Assembly: GCA_033182465.1 (NCBI GenBank)
Contig: CP137318.1
Span: forward strand, 2,542,001-2,606,000
Reading direction: 5' to 3'
Source of the DNA: Sanghuangporus weigelae
Lineage: Eukaryota; Basidiomycota; Agaricomycetes; Hymenochaetales; Hymenochaetaceae
DNA length: 64,000 nucleotides
Positions 43,127 through 54,495 of this stretch are shown here, one piece after another. The notes under the pieces were generated by a model. That model ran no database searches. It was given only the letters and a program-made list of their open reading frames with translations, and was not told where the DNA came from. The position numbers and the translations under genes were made by a program. Position 1 is the first letter of the stretch. Every line of letters begins with the position of its first letter.

Positions 43127-45012
43127 ATGGGTAAACCACCATCAGCGACTGGCCAGCGTCCTCCCGACGCACTTGCGCTTTGGTCCCGTGATGAAATCGC
43201 TGCCAGGATTCTTGCCGGCGAGAACCTATTCATATACCGTTCCCGTGTCATTCGCGTCACTCCTTCCTGGCTAATTCGCCATCCAGGTGGTGAACTCGCC
43301 ATTCTTCATTTCGTCGGCCGCGACGCGACAGACGAAGTAGATGCCTTTCATCCAGATGAGACAGTTCGCCTTCTATTGCGTTATGCCGTTGCGCGTATTG
43401 GGGATGACCCAGCTGGATGGGAACCTTTCGTCCCGCCGTATATGGCTGGCTGGCTCTGGAAAGACGGAAAATGGATCCGTCAGGCTGACACGACACAAAC
43501 CACTCCTGCTGGCATAAGAGCCGAAGTTACTGGATACCCTCTTGATGAAATAAGCCCTTCTTCCCAAATTCTGCTTGTCGAAAAGGGAACGATCGGTCAG
43601 GAAATGCTGATTGAGAAACCAAGTCTCGAAACTCTGTCTCCTCCTCCCAGTACATTATCACTCAAAGTACAGAGACAGCATTCTGCTGCGTACAAAGTAC
43701 TTCACCAGCGTCTAATTGATGCTGGCCTCTACAAGACACGTTACATCACGGGCATGGGACCGGATATCCTTCGATACACCATATTCGCGTCTCTTGCTGC
43801 TTGGTTCTATAAAAAGAATATGCTCTTTCTGAGCGCATTCTGTTTAGGCATCTTTTGGCATCAGTTTACTTTTCTTGCGCATGATGCAGGCCATATGGGT
43901 GTTACTCATAACTGGACAATTGATCGCCTTCTGTCAATATTCGTCGCAGATTTCTGTGGAGGACTCAGCATTGGATGGTGGGTCAATGTGAGTAGATTTA
44001 AGTTTACCAGCCAACGTAGGAGCTCTAATGTCCTCTTGTAAAGAATCATAATACACATCATTGTTAGTATCCTATTTCCACATCCTTCTTTTATTGAGTT
44101 TGCTGATCTCCTCTTTAAAGTGGTCACAAATCATCCAAATCAGTATGTTCACATCTTTATTCGAGACTAAATAATTATAACATCATGCTCTTAGTGATCC
44201 CGACATTCAACATCTTCCCTTCTTCGCTATCTCGCCGCACTTCTTATCAAACCTATATTCCTCATATTACAAGCGAGTGCTTCCATTTGACTTCGCGTCG
44301 CGTATATTCCTACGCGTACAGGACAAACTTTTCTACGTTGTCATGTCGCTTGCGCGATTCAACCTATATCGACTCTCGTATGGGTACCTGTATAATACGT
44401 GCCGAGATACCGTCAAGGCGCGTGGGGGTCGCTGGAGCTGGTGGGGCGAAATTATCGGAATATTGACGTTCTGGATCTGGTATGGTGCTGTATTGCGGGG
44501 TACAGGTAGCTGGACGAACGCGCTGCAGTACCTTCTCGTTACCCACATTATGACGTCGCCTCTGCATGTGCAGGTGAGACTCTTCCTTGTATCTGCGTAA
44601 TGATCTAACAAACAAATTTCTTGTTTTGCGCTCTGCGAAGATCGTACTGTCGCATTTTTCTCGTTCAACTGCCGACATGGGCCCCGTAGAATCGTTTGCG
44701 GACCGTCAGCTGCGGACGAGCATAGACGTCATTTGTCCCGAATACCTTGGTTTCATTCACGGAGGGTTGCACTTGCAAGTGACGCATCACCTCTTCCCGC
44801 GCCTTCCGCGCCATAATCTCAAAGCCGCTAGCAAAATCGTCAAAGAATTTGCCCGTGAGCAGGGTCTTGAGTACGCTGAATTCGGGTTCATCGAGGGGAA
44901 CGCGGAGGTACGAGGTGTGCTTAGGAATGTGGCTCAACAGGTGAAGGTGATGAGTACCGTTATGGATGCAAACATCAAAGAGGCCATCGACGTCGCCTCG
45001 CAACGATCTTGA
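43127..45012 (+). CDS. Cytochrome b5-fused delta-8 sphingolipid/front-end desaturase
   Basis: An ER-membrane di-iron desaturase. An N-terminal cytochrome b5 domain (LFIYRSRVIRVTPSWLIRHP, the heme-binding HPGGE, FVGRDATDEVDAFHP) is followed by a linker and the desaturase. Histidine boxes: HDAGH in TFLAHDAGHMGVTHN; HNTHH, reconstructed across an intron as WWVNNHNTHHLVTNHP; and the diagnostic front-end QVTHH in LHLQVTHHLFPRLPRHNLKA. Glutamine as the first residue of box three marks the b5-fused front-end class. Membrane segments include ILRYTIFASLAAWFY and ILTFWIWYGAVLRG. The likely substrate is a ceramide long-chain base (delta-8), typical of fungi making glucosylceramide with a 4,8-diene base; a fatty-acid delta-6 or delta-5 role is less likely. 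About five exons, three of them very short in 43990-44210. Confidence 0.88.
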
Positions 45013-45213
45013 ATCTTGAAATAGATAACAAATAGCTCATCTCATCTCAGTCGTGTTTTATATCAATCTGAAAAAGGATGGCATGGTCATATCCATTGCA
45101 TGTATAGCATAGCGTGCAGGTAAAAACCGAGTACATGCGTGAGCCCGGCGATTTTTGTAAAGACATACAAAGGGCAATACGAGACACAAGGAGTGAAACA
45201 GAGCAAAGAATAT

Positions 45214-45962
45214 TTATTTCTTCTTGTTCGCCTCCTCCTCCTCTTTCTGTCGAATTTACAGTGAAGTCAGAAATAGACACTGAGGAGGAAAGTCCGATAC
45301 GAACCTTTGCCTGGCGAATCTTGCGCCTGCCTTCGTACCTCGCCTCGGCGCGCAAGTTACGGAGGGTGCTGTAGGCCTCGAAGGAGCGTTCTTCTTCGCT
45401 GATCTTGCGAGGAGCCTCGCGGACATGAGCAGGTGGAAGGGGCAACGGCTCGCGGATGGTCGCAGCAGTAAGGTCGTCACCCTTCAAGTCAAAGAAAAAA
45501 TTCAGTAAAAACGATTGGAGCCAAATGGAAAGAACGACCACATACAGTCGAGTCACCCTTCTTCGGCTTGCTAGCCTTGCGGGGGAAGATGATGAGTTTG
45601 GCCTTGTACGCCTTGAGCCTCTCAATGTTCAAGTTCTTTCCCTCCTCGCTAAGGTTCCGCCTGCGGTGGTCGACAATGATACCAATCCCGCGCGCCTGCT
45701 TCCTGCTAATCCCAGCCTCCTTAAGCTCGAGCAGCGTGAATCCACGGCCCTCGCGAATCTTGGAGTTATAACGGACAGTCTGCCCATGAACGGCCGGGCG
45801 AAGAGGCTTCAACGGACGCACACCAAGTGTCGCGGCCTTTTCCTGGCGCGCACGGCGGTGTCGGAGCTTGCGACCGGGCTGGTCGAACCACGTGCGGACG
45901 TGCCGCTGCCAGTCCTTGTGGAAATGGTTGTTGTGAAGGACGTTGTTGTGTCTAAAACCCAT
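45214..45962 (-). CDS. RPL13: Large ribosomal subunit protein eL13 (RPL13)
   Basis: A cytosolic 60S protein. [20 protein letters not shown] opens the usual eL13 N-terminus. Then [99 protein letters not shown] and [17 protein letters not shown]. Two introns follow; after them [20 protein letters not shown] and [20 protein letters not shown], ending in the acidic-basic [11 protein letters not shown] tail. About 210 residues. The N-terminal exon keeps the basic rRNA-binding patches. It converges with the desaturase gene (201 bp apart) and diverges from LTP1. Confidence 0.95.
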
Positions 45963-46387
45963 GTCTGCGAAAGTACGAAAGAATCAGCATTCAACTCTTG
46001 TTCAGTGCCATGCCATCCAAAGTTCTAGAGTCCAATCCATCTCTTCCAACCATTTTCGATCATTCAAAAGAATATGGGACAGATTGAACGGCATACAGGC
46101 ATTCGACGGAGCAAACAACGGGATATTCACCTTGAAGATTGGCCGGTCGATGCTGCTCAACACCGTCGATGAAGACGCTGGCTATCGATGTTCAGAAGAT
46201 CACTTTAGGGCCGACTTGGCTTTCCAGATCACGTGGTCAAATATATTAATTTCCAACTCACGAGTCATGGTGATGCCGCCTCAATCCTTACTTGACATTC
46301 ATTCACCCAGATATTGATTTGCCTACGGAGTGCTCCCAGGGGAACTATTCATATCTGCTATCAAGAGCGCCGATCAATAACTCGTCA
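45963..46387. promoter_or_regulatory. Divergent promoter of eL13 and the tyrosine phosphatase
   Basis: A 425-bp gap with a CACGTG box at 46230-46235. An open frame reading [13 protein letters not shown] at 45943-46317 overlaps the eL13 start and lacks protein-like content, so I do not call it. Confidence 0.4.
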
Positions 46388-47232
46388 ATGACTTTGTCTG
46401 TACTCATCGTTTGCCTCGGTATACTCGCATCTTTAACTTCTCTACCTCCGACTATCTGAGATTTATCAAAGTTTCAAGGAAATATTTGTCGTTCTCCCAT
46501 GGGAGAAGCTGTCTTGAGGTCCCTCAATAAGCCTTTCCTGAACATTTGCTGGTACTAACTCTCGGTATCGCTCCTCTCATTAGACATGTGGCGAAGGAAC
46601 GAGGAATCGACATCTCTGTCGATAGTGCCGGAACCGCAGCGTATCATATTGGTGAGGAGCCTGATGACAGGCAAGTGTCCGATCTTTCAAAGACAAGAAT
46701 GAAGCGTAGCTAACTAGAACTACTCCCAGGACTGTCAAAACCTGTAAGAAGGTAAATGCAGCACAACAGATGTTATCTTAACTGCGGTGATTACTTAGTA
46801 AAGGATGATATCAGCATCACGTACCGATAGATCATCTAGCACGGCAAGTCTCGAAGAAAGGTAGGTAAAGTCTGTCTTATTGTCCAGGTTGTCTTGAGTC
46901 TGAAGCAACACGTACAAGACTACGAAGACTTCGACTACATCCTCGCCTCTGACGAGTACAACCTTTCACATCTCAAATCTCGGGCTCCCAAGGGCCACAA
47001 AGCTGTGGTTCGATTATGGGGCTCATACCTTGACGACAAGGCGATTGAAGACCCATATTACGGTGGCCTGGTTAGTTCCTTATCCATGTGGGAAGTTGTG
47101 CAAATCTTTTTGGAACTAAAGGATTATATCTAGAACGGTTTTGAATCCGTTTATCAACAATGCGTCAAGCTCTCTAATGCCTTCTTAGAAGAAATCACTA
47201 GTCAAGAGTCCTCTTCCGAATCCTCGAAGTGA
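46388..47232 (+). CDS. LTP1: Low-molecular-weight protein tyrosine phosphatase
   Basis: Seven exons: 46388-46418, 46479-46518, 46584-46670, 46730-46751, 46815-46860, 46919-47070 and 47134-47232. They sum to 477 nt, exactly 158 residues. The first two join to recreate the catalytic loop VCLGNICRSPMGEAVLR, with the C-x5-R signature. Next come HVAKERGIDISVDSAGTAAY, EPDDRTVKTCKKHHVPIDHL, ARQVSKKDYEDFDYILASDE and the general-acid DPYYGG loop. The C-terminal helix is ESVYQQCVKLSNAFLEEITS. Intron 3 has a GC donor (GCAAGT); with a GT-only rule the frame would break. Exon 4 is only 22 nt. The start ATG is the only one giving the proper N-terminal strand (MTLSVLIVCLG). It converges with ICE2. Confidence 0.9.
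46671..46729 (+). other. GC-AG intron in the phosphatase gene
   Basis: Donor ACAG|GCAAGT, acceptor CTCCCAG. The GC donor has the strong flanking consensus known for GC-AG introns, and only this splice keeps the conserved EPDDRTVKTCKK frame. Confidence 0.75.
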
Positions 47233-47609
47233 TTCGAATTCCCAGCGAAGCGTGATTCTTCTCCTTGTGTATACCTATAATGACTGTACATTTGTGCACG
47301 TCTAGTTGTGCTTGCTATTAGATCAATTTATCCGGAGAACCCAGTAAGATGAAGTTATCTCCGCAGTACGATATAGATATCATCCTCACAGCAAGTGCAA
47401 CTCATCCTATCTACGTAAGCGCGAGATGCGGGATATCTGCGCTTAGTAATCCAAAGGATTGTGATTCTTCTAGGCGTAAGAGTTAATTTGAAAGGTAGAG
47501 CCAACACTGCTGAATAAATAGTACACTGAGGTACGTGCGAGGCGAAATCGTCATTTGAATGCAAAAAGACATCATTAGGCGTGCTAACACAGAGGAAATA
47601 GCATCATGA
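47233..47609. other. Convergent 3' gap between the phosphatase and ICE2
   Basis: A 377-bp region without a convincing reading frame; presumably both 3' untranslated regions. Confidence 0.35.
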
Positions 47610-49011
47610 TCATTCAACTTTCCACTTTTCTCCAATGGGATCTGCATCGTCGTCGTTTGTCACAATGAGTTCCACCGACCATATGAGAAGGGTCAAAAAG
47701 ATATTCATCCATCGCCACCATACTTGCGAAGATTGATCCAAGACTACAGGAAGAAGCCAGTTAATTACTGCTAGAATAGGAGATTGGAAGAACGGCAACT
47801 CACGAAGAAGAGAGGAATAAACGGTGACTAGGATTGCTTGTCTATATGTCAGGAGTATGTATGTGAGTTTGCTCGTCTGTTGAGGAGACACTTGGCGTTA
47901 GCTTTCAAACCCCGAGACGATGAAGGACACGCGTACAGGGCGCCCATTCCAGCCATCATCCACGCCATCTTCACTATCCCAGCTATCTGCGCCAATCGTG
48001 GGGAGAATGTATGACGCAAGATGAAGCACCGTCAATCGATATGCCAATGCAAACAATACGGGCTTAGGAAGGGTATTGGCCACGAAGTTTATTAATGTCT
48101 GGATGTGGGGGAGGATGTTCGACAAGAGTGGAGCGCTGTAATACAGAAGACCTATGGATTCCATCCGATTGACCGGATATTCTAAGTTACTCACTAAGAA
48201 GATGACGGTTCTGAAATCGATCCGACGTCGAAGCCACAAAGCCAAATATTATACGCCAAGAACAGTGCCAGTGCAGATGATTCAATGACATTCGTACGCC
48301 GCAGGCTGAATCCAATGAGAGTCAAGAAAATAAAAGAGGTAACAGTTGCGCCCAATAACGTTGAAGAAAGCGGAGACGTAGCCACGGAAGGATAGGACTA
48401 GAAACAACCCTCGTAAGCATCACACCGCAGTCGACTCAGAAGAAATGATAGGAGCTTCTTACCGCGCCTATCCTCCAAGCAGCCCCCACATACGCCACCG
48501 CAGAAGCCACCAGAAGGCCAAACTGATAAGTCTCTCCTTCGCCCGCGAGTTCTCTCCCTATTCGCCCGAGCTTCTGGGCAACGAGGAGACTGCTCAGACC
48601 CTCCATGGCTACAAAGCATGGACTACTCCAACTGAGGAATTTGCCCCACCAACTTGCAGTAGTGATGAGAATAGAGGGTACGCTTTGCGAGAACAGGTTG
48701 AAGGTTAGAAGAAGCAGGAATGGGTGCATGGGCACCTGCATGACTGAAAGCGCAGGTGAACGCCAGAAAAGGAACATCGTGCCGTGTATAAGGGAATGAA
48801 CGAATAGTAACAACGATAGCAACAAAAACGCATTCGTCGATAATGTAACCAGAGTCAGAGGCAGGAAAAGCAAGATTTGCAAGACAGTTGACAGTCTAAA
48901 CGAATAAAGCGAATGATCATAAACAATCTCTTTCGTTCGGCCATGAAATGAGCACACGCACTTTGCAAAACTAGTGACAGTACTCCATATAATCCACGGT
49001 GTAGCCATCAT
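47610..49011 (-). CDS. ICE2-family endoplasmic reticulum membrane protein
   Basis: ICE2 proteins span the ER many times and affect cortical ER shape and lipid metabolism. The sequence has at least eight hydrophobic segments, including LQILLFLPLTLVTLSTNAFL, LLSLLLFVHSLIHGTMFLFW, HPFLLLLTFNLFSQSVPSIL and GLLVASAVAYVGAAWRIGA. The family-like patch reads WWGKFLSWSSPCFVAMEGLS, then SLLVAQKLGRIGRELAGE. A later segment, LIGFSLRRTNVIESSALALF, matches the ICE2 pattern NPVESSLLFAY in position. The last exons encode TSKLTYILLTYRQAILVTVY and the polar end NDDDADPIGEKWKVE. About six exons, roughly 400 residues. Assignment rests on remembered motif similarity and topology. Confidence 0.7.
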
Positions 49012-49323
49012 TTCCTATCGGCAGACTTGTAGGAAAAGCTCAGAAGAGAAGTCCAATATTCTGACTTCGAGAAGGCACTTAGGCCACAACGATTGCACGC
49101 GTGGTGGAGGACATAGCTAGAAGGATGTCTTGTTTGTTTGGAGTTCAGACGCGTATATGACGTAAGCACGAGTTCAATCAAGAAATTTACTTTTTTCAAG
49201 TCAAAACTGGAACGAACTTGTCATATTATATTATACACTACAAGCAAGAGCAAAGAGGAACACCAGCTAGAAATACCATTAATCGACAGCGTCAACAATA
49301 TATCCCAGGCTCAACGTTTCTAA
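49012..49323. other. Gap between ICE2 start and PEX16 stop
   Basis: Both genes are on the minus strand, so this holds the ICE2 promoter and the PEX16 3' end. No gene seen. Confidence 0.35.
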
Positions 49324-50697
49324 TCATGTCGCAGTGTCTGTAAAGGAATGACTCAGTTGAGAGATCCCAATGAAAAGAACATGATGCTTACAATAATAAT
49401 AGTCATCAATCAGGGGTATCCAGTCTTGAATGAATGCGCTCAGTAACCCCAGAACAGGTGTTCGCGCCGTCTTATTGGCAAAGGTTTCCAGCTTCGGTCT
49501 AAATAGAGTCAATAAGCTGCTCGTCCAGCCTAACGCGCAAGCCATTCATAATCTTACCTCGTGTATGACTGCCACACAGATCCACGCAGAAGATACCATA
49601 GAATATCACGATCGCGGCGGGCGTATTCACTCCTTTCAAGCGCTGATGACGTCGAAGGCACCCGCCTCAGATAGCGAGCGAAAAGTTCGAGAGATAAAGA
49701 CACGATTAGAGGATTTGTTGATTTCGGATTTCTGCTGATGATGGAAACTGCAGAACCTGGTCAGAGAGGTAATCGGCATGGAATTCATTAGACGAACCAT
49801 AAATTAGAGGCCTCAATATATAGATTATTTCCGCCATCCAGTCTGTTGGAGAACTGAGTTCACGCATGAGTGCCGTGGGATTCTTCACGGAGGACGTCGA
49901 CAGCGCTTTTGGCAATAGGTACTCCTCGACAGGAGCGTCGGATACCACGGCGGCTGATTTGTTCAAAAACGAGCTGGACGGTTCTAAAGCAATATGGTTG
50001 TTTTTCAGATGCTCAGGGGTCATCGACGGCGAGTCAGGATGCGACGAGGGTGCTAGGGTGGGCGAAGACGTCGCAGACTGAAGCTCGATGTTGGTTGGAT
50101 CAAACTCGCGTTCCGGAAGTGAAGGTGTCAACAATGGACGGCGAGTATTCTTGAGAATCATCAATCGAAGGATGGCTCTGCAACAAGAACTGTAAGACAG
50201 TCATCGGTGCAAACGGTTACACGAGGAACATACTTGATGAATTCCAGAAGCACAATCCCTCTCCATTTCGTTTTACTCGAAACTTTCCGCCGTAAGCCCA
50301 TCTCTATAAGCAGCTCCACAAACCGAATGACTTCCAGGGTTCGTACTGCCCATTTATAGCGCACGGACTTATCTGCCCAACCGCGAGTATAACGAGAGTG
50401 CGGAGATGGCGGGAGCAATGGCTTGAACTTTGGGTCTGCGCGAGCAATGCGAGATAGGAGTGTGTCATGGTACAGGCTCATGAGGTTTAACGCTGCCGAC
50501 ACTGAATGCATAGCTGAGAACGAGGCTAAACGTTGAGAGAGAGACACTGGATACTCACATGCCTCCGACGCTAACTCCGCATCCCTGAAGCGACCGGGTA
50601 AGAACCAAGTCAAGGACCTGAGAGACGACTCGAGGGTCGATATTGTACTAGCATTATTGAGCAAGAAATTTTCGTAATGTTCAAGAGCCGATGGCAT
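49324..50697 (-). CDS. PEX16: Peroxisomal membrane protein PEX16
   Basis: PEX16 helps insert peroxisomal membrane proteins, often via the ER. The start MPSALEHYENFLLNNASTIS fits the family. Then TLESSLRSLTWFLPGRFRDA, ELASEACEYPVSLS, LMSLYHDTLLSRIARADPKF, YTRGWADKSVRYKWAVRTLE and VIRFVELLIEMGLRRKVSSK. A long Ser/Pro insertion precedes the second half: MAEIIYILRPLIYV (followed by an intron), ERDRDILWYLLRGSVW in family position, and TARTPVLGLLSAFIQDWIPL. The end, LIDDYYYYTAT, is completed by a tiny terminal exon across the last intron (GTAAGC to TTACAG), matching the family's YYYYT. About 400 residues. Confidence 0.85.
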
Positions 50698-51313
50698 TTG
50701 ACGGCAGGCAGGACCGAGTAGACGCTTGCACAGGACGATGGTAATGGGAGGAAGGAAGTTGGCTGAGCTGTTGCTCGCGAATGAATAACACACGGGACTT
50801 CCCTTTCAGGTGATTTCCCGACTTCGATCAACTCACAACTGGAATATGTACGAAATTATGCAAATTACTGTGCATTTTTTGTCATTCATCCGGCGAGATC
50901 AACGAGTCAGACACGAGGTAAACATATTTTGATTCAGGATCTCTCTATAAAATACAATCGCCTTGAAGTACACGAGGTATACATCAACTGCGTTAACCGC
51001 CAGAGATTGCAAACAGCGCACTGCCGTAAAGGCCGCCGTATAGGAAGAGCGGAAAAAGACGAATAGGTAGACGATATCCGAATGGGACGGAGGTAAAGGG
51101 CGGCTGATGATGAGCGGGCGTCAGTAATACAAGAAAATGAATGAAGCTCCTGAGAGCGGGAGACTGATACCCTCACCCTGTGCTTGCCTCGAGGCAGGAC
51201 TAATACTAGTACCACCACATTCAGCGTGTTCCCTCTATCTCTCAGTGCCACTCTCCCTCGTTCCTGTCATTATATACCACTCTCCTCTCTCTTCAAGACC
51301 ATGTTCTTTCCAG
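50698..51313. promoter_or_regulatory. Divergent region between PEX16 and the disordered-protein gene; TATA-like box
   Basis: A 616-bp gap. TATATA at 51271-51276 lies 38 bp before the chosen ATG of the plus gene and is embedded in a CT-rich stretch. An extra ATG at 51301 precedes the chosen start. Confidence 0.45.
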
Positions 51314-54300
51314 ATGCACGCTCATAATACAAACAGAAGTCCAAATCTCATCCCTATTGCTTCCTCTCCTTCAACCTACCAGGGCATCTGCGGCTCCCTA
51401 GATCCTCCAACTCGATCAAAGAAAACAAAGTCGGGCTGGCGATATATCCAGCTCACCGATTCCCAAGATGAGCTCAGAGTACGTCCAGATTCATCCATGT
51501 CCACACAAACCCTCGATCTTGTCTAACATCTAGGTGTGGTTATCTGTAGGTCCTCTTGCCACCCCGTCCAGCCGCAATCTATGCCAACATGCTAAAGGTC
51601 GAGGCATACAATCTAGCCAAGAATCCCAACGACCCAGAAACCTTACGAGAAATTCAAGAAATTCAGTATCTTAAAGATGTCATGGTGAAACGATGCCAAA
51701 AATTGGCGGAAAATACAATCCGTGTCTATTCTGCCACTCAAGGCTCCCGCTCTGTATCTGTGGTTGAAGCTCCTCTGGACTTCAAGGTCCAACGGCTCGA
51801 GAATTGGTGGGAGAGGATGGAACCACGGGTGAAAACCAAAAGTCGTTCCAGCCACTCAAAACGCCAAGGTGGGTTCTAATTCTAATTTCTTTTGTAACAC
51901 GCAAATTCAACGAGACCGTCTCGTCATTAGCACATGCTGAACGACGGAACAGGGTGCAGGCAACCAATTCCACAGCTACAATTTCTCCGACCAAAAGTCG
52001 TATGCACGGTACCACCGTCGCTCCGACAAACGCAGTCGGTCAGATGCAATTTGTTGCTGAGGCTCATACTTCTCCTGCTGCGCCAAAGAAGCGACCTGCT
52101 CCATTGACGGTACCCCAGGCAGGTCAGACCCAATCTGCCCAATCCTCACCATTAATAACGCAGGTTCCTCGATCACCAAATGTTGCATCGCGCCGTGCTT
52201 CCATTCAAGTTGCGGGCTTACAATCATCCCGAGCGACTCAACAACAACAGCCCAGCGGTTATAGGCTGGTTTATTCAAACAATCAAGTGGTTTCCCCTAT
52301 GCAGACTCCGTACAATTCGTCCTTCGATCCCAATCAATCTCTTGCTGTTCATCAATCACATCCTACTCCGGCTACAACCCAATTGGGTATACCTGTTTCT
52401 GCATATTCACCGTCTGCAAATGGCAGCATCGATAAGCAACATGTCTACAGTTCTGCAGATACTCTTGCCGAGGCGGTCCCTCAGGCAGATCCATCCCTTC
52501 TAAAGGACCGCTTCCTCGCTACTTACATGACCTCTCCATCCAACTCAACTTCTTCACCATCATCAAATGGCAGCAAGCCTCCTGCTCACTCTCCGCAGAA
52601 CCTAGCTGTTGGACGGGAAAACGCGGTCGTGTATCTTCATGCTGGAGCGGGACATGCTACGCACACGCGATTACACTCGTACTCAATGCCCGTACCTGGT
52701 ACCGCAGGATCGTCAAATTCCGAAAAGGAGCATAGGAGACGCGCAACCATTGACTGTGACGATACGGATAAGAGTGTGCCGCGCCCAAAAGGATATATGT
52801 ACAGCGCCAGTGCTGTCTACGCTCAGAAGCAGGATGTCTGCCCTGAATCGCACTGTAATGAGAATGCTTATGGCATGCAAGGGGCTCGAAATCCTGATGA
52901 CAACCATAGCCCTTCAGCGGTGCACCGTATCGCGCGTATGTATAATCACAATCTCGTTCCGGGAGGATCTCCACAAAGCTCGGCGGGATCAAAAGGGTCG
53001 CCGCATTTACGGGGTTCTCCTGGAGCGTCCTATATCTTGGAGACCTCTCTTCATTCCCAGAACAGTCCCGGGAAAGGAGCACATCAAGTACGAGGTTATG
53101 GTTCAAATTTGACCGTGGACCAAGCACACACGTACTCGAAAGGGAATAATGGATCCCCTACTCTGCTGCCACCTGACCCTGCACTATCACGCTCTCGGAG
53201 AGGCTCTGACGATCACGACATTAACGCAAGCAGACAGGTGGTGACCTCGCAAGTCAACAGCGCGACCGGCCATGCGCCCCGACAACTCCGCCGCACCGAT
53301 TCTCGTCGCGATTTGCGGGATCCGCAGCCCACTGGTGCTGGGCTAGGGGACCGACCGGTCGTCCCACCGCCAGAGTATTACGCATCCCAAGCAAGGTCAC
53401 CGCGAAGCGGGACTGTCGTTCCCCTAACTGGACAGCAGGTGCCTGAGGCTGAACGTTACCAGCGTGGTAGGTCTCGTCGGTCCCCTCGACGACACTATGA
53501 CGCGACTCCTCACCGCAGAGATGCCGTCATTCCCGATATGGCAGCCTTGACACCAATGGACAGCAATCGAAACAGCCGGTACACCTCCGGAGATTCCAGC
53601 GTTTCTGAACCTGTTATTCCGGACGTCTCCTTGATCATTGAAGCAGATCACATTAGAAATAGGGGCGATCGTGTCCGTCGGAGACTCGTTCCTTTCCAGA
53701 GCTCATCTGAAGAAGGAGGAAGTCGCTACGCATCTGATTTCGATCCTTCAGACTTTTCGTCTTCTGATGACGAGGACGACGACTACTATAAACGTCCGTA
53801 CAGGCCGCGCGACGGCTACGGTTCTGGTTACGCAACTGAGGCTGAAGGCGTGAAATCTCGGGCGTCTTCACGGCCCCAGTCTCGCTCGCCATCTCGAGGT
53901 ATTCTCAAGCGACCCAGTAGCGTATGCAGCCAGAGATCAAGCAAGAGCGTAAGGCTTGAGATTCCGAGGGATCGAAGAGCTCTTGAAGAAGTTCGCGATG
54001 CAGAGGATAAAGTCGATCGTGCTCGTAAGTTGCTTGCAAATACATGATGGTTCTGACTCGATACATCACAACAGAGAAACTTTTGGATGATCTGCAGAGA
54101 CGAAAAGGTCGAACAAAGACTAACGATCTAGAAATGCAGAAAGCCGCGGAGGCACTTGACGAGGCAAAGCGAAGCTTGAAGGAGAAGGATGACGAGTATC
54201 AAGCAATTCGTAAGTCTCAAGTCATTCCTGATGTACCAGAATCATCTCCGTAAGACCTGACCAATTATTTCCAGTCTCAGCTATGAAATTGAAGCGCGCA

Positions 54301-54333
54301 GAGCAGAACGAACCCGAAGCACGTTACGTATAA
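51314..54333 (+). CDS. Large, mostly disordered protein of unknown function with coiled-coil C-terminus
   Basis: Five exons encode roughly 930 residues. The N-terminal ~150 residues look folded: SGWRYIQLTDSQDELRVLLP, PRPAAIYANMLKVEAYNLAK, NDPETLREIQEIQYLKDVMV and LDFKVQRLENWWERMEPRV. A ~650-residue Ser/Pro/Gln/Gly-rich region follows. It includes an acidic-aromatic patch, SDFSSSDDEDDDYYKRPYRP. The C-terminus is a charged helix: IPRDRRALEEVRDAEDKVDR, KLLDDLQRRKGRTKTNDLEM, QKAAEALDEAKRSLKEKDDE, likely a coiled coil. The stop is in a final small exon ending EQNEPEARYV. I do not recognise the family. A competing upstream ATG at 51301 opens an 8-codon frame overlapping the chosen start; a 5' intron ending at TTTCCAG just before 51314 would remove it. 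Confidence 0.75.
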
Positions 54334-54495
54334 TTTAAAGACTCTAATGCTTTTGTACATCAGCTTTGTTGTTGTACGTTAATAATCTAATTCTATCAGT
54401 TTCATTCAGATAATATCGAGGTAATAAATTAGGCCAAAGAAATGGCAATAATTTAAAGAAAAAGAGATACGGTTGTGTCAAGCCCAAGAATAAAA

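Noticed and set aside
45943-46317. 124-residue plus-strand frame starting [13 protein letters not shown]
   Set aside because: It overlaps the eL13 start and lies in the divergent promoter; no conserved features, and the true plus-strand gene begins at 46388.
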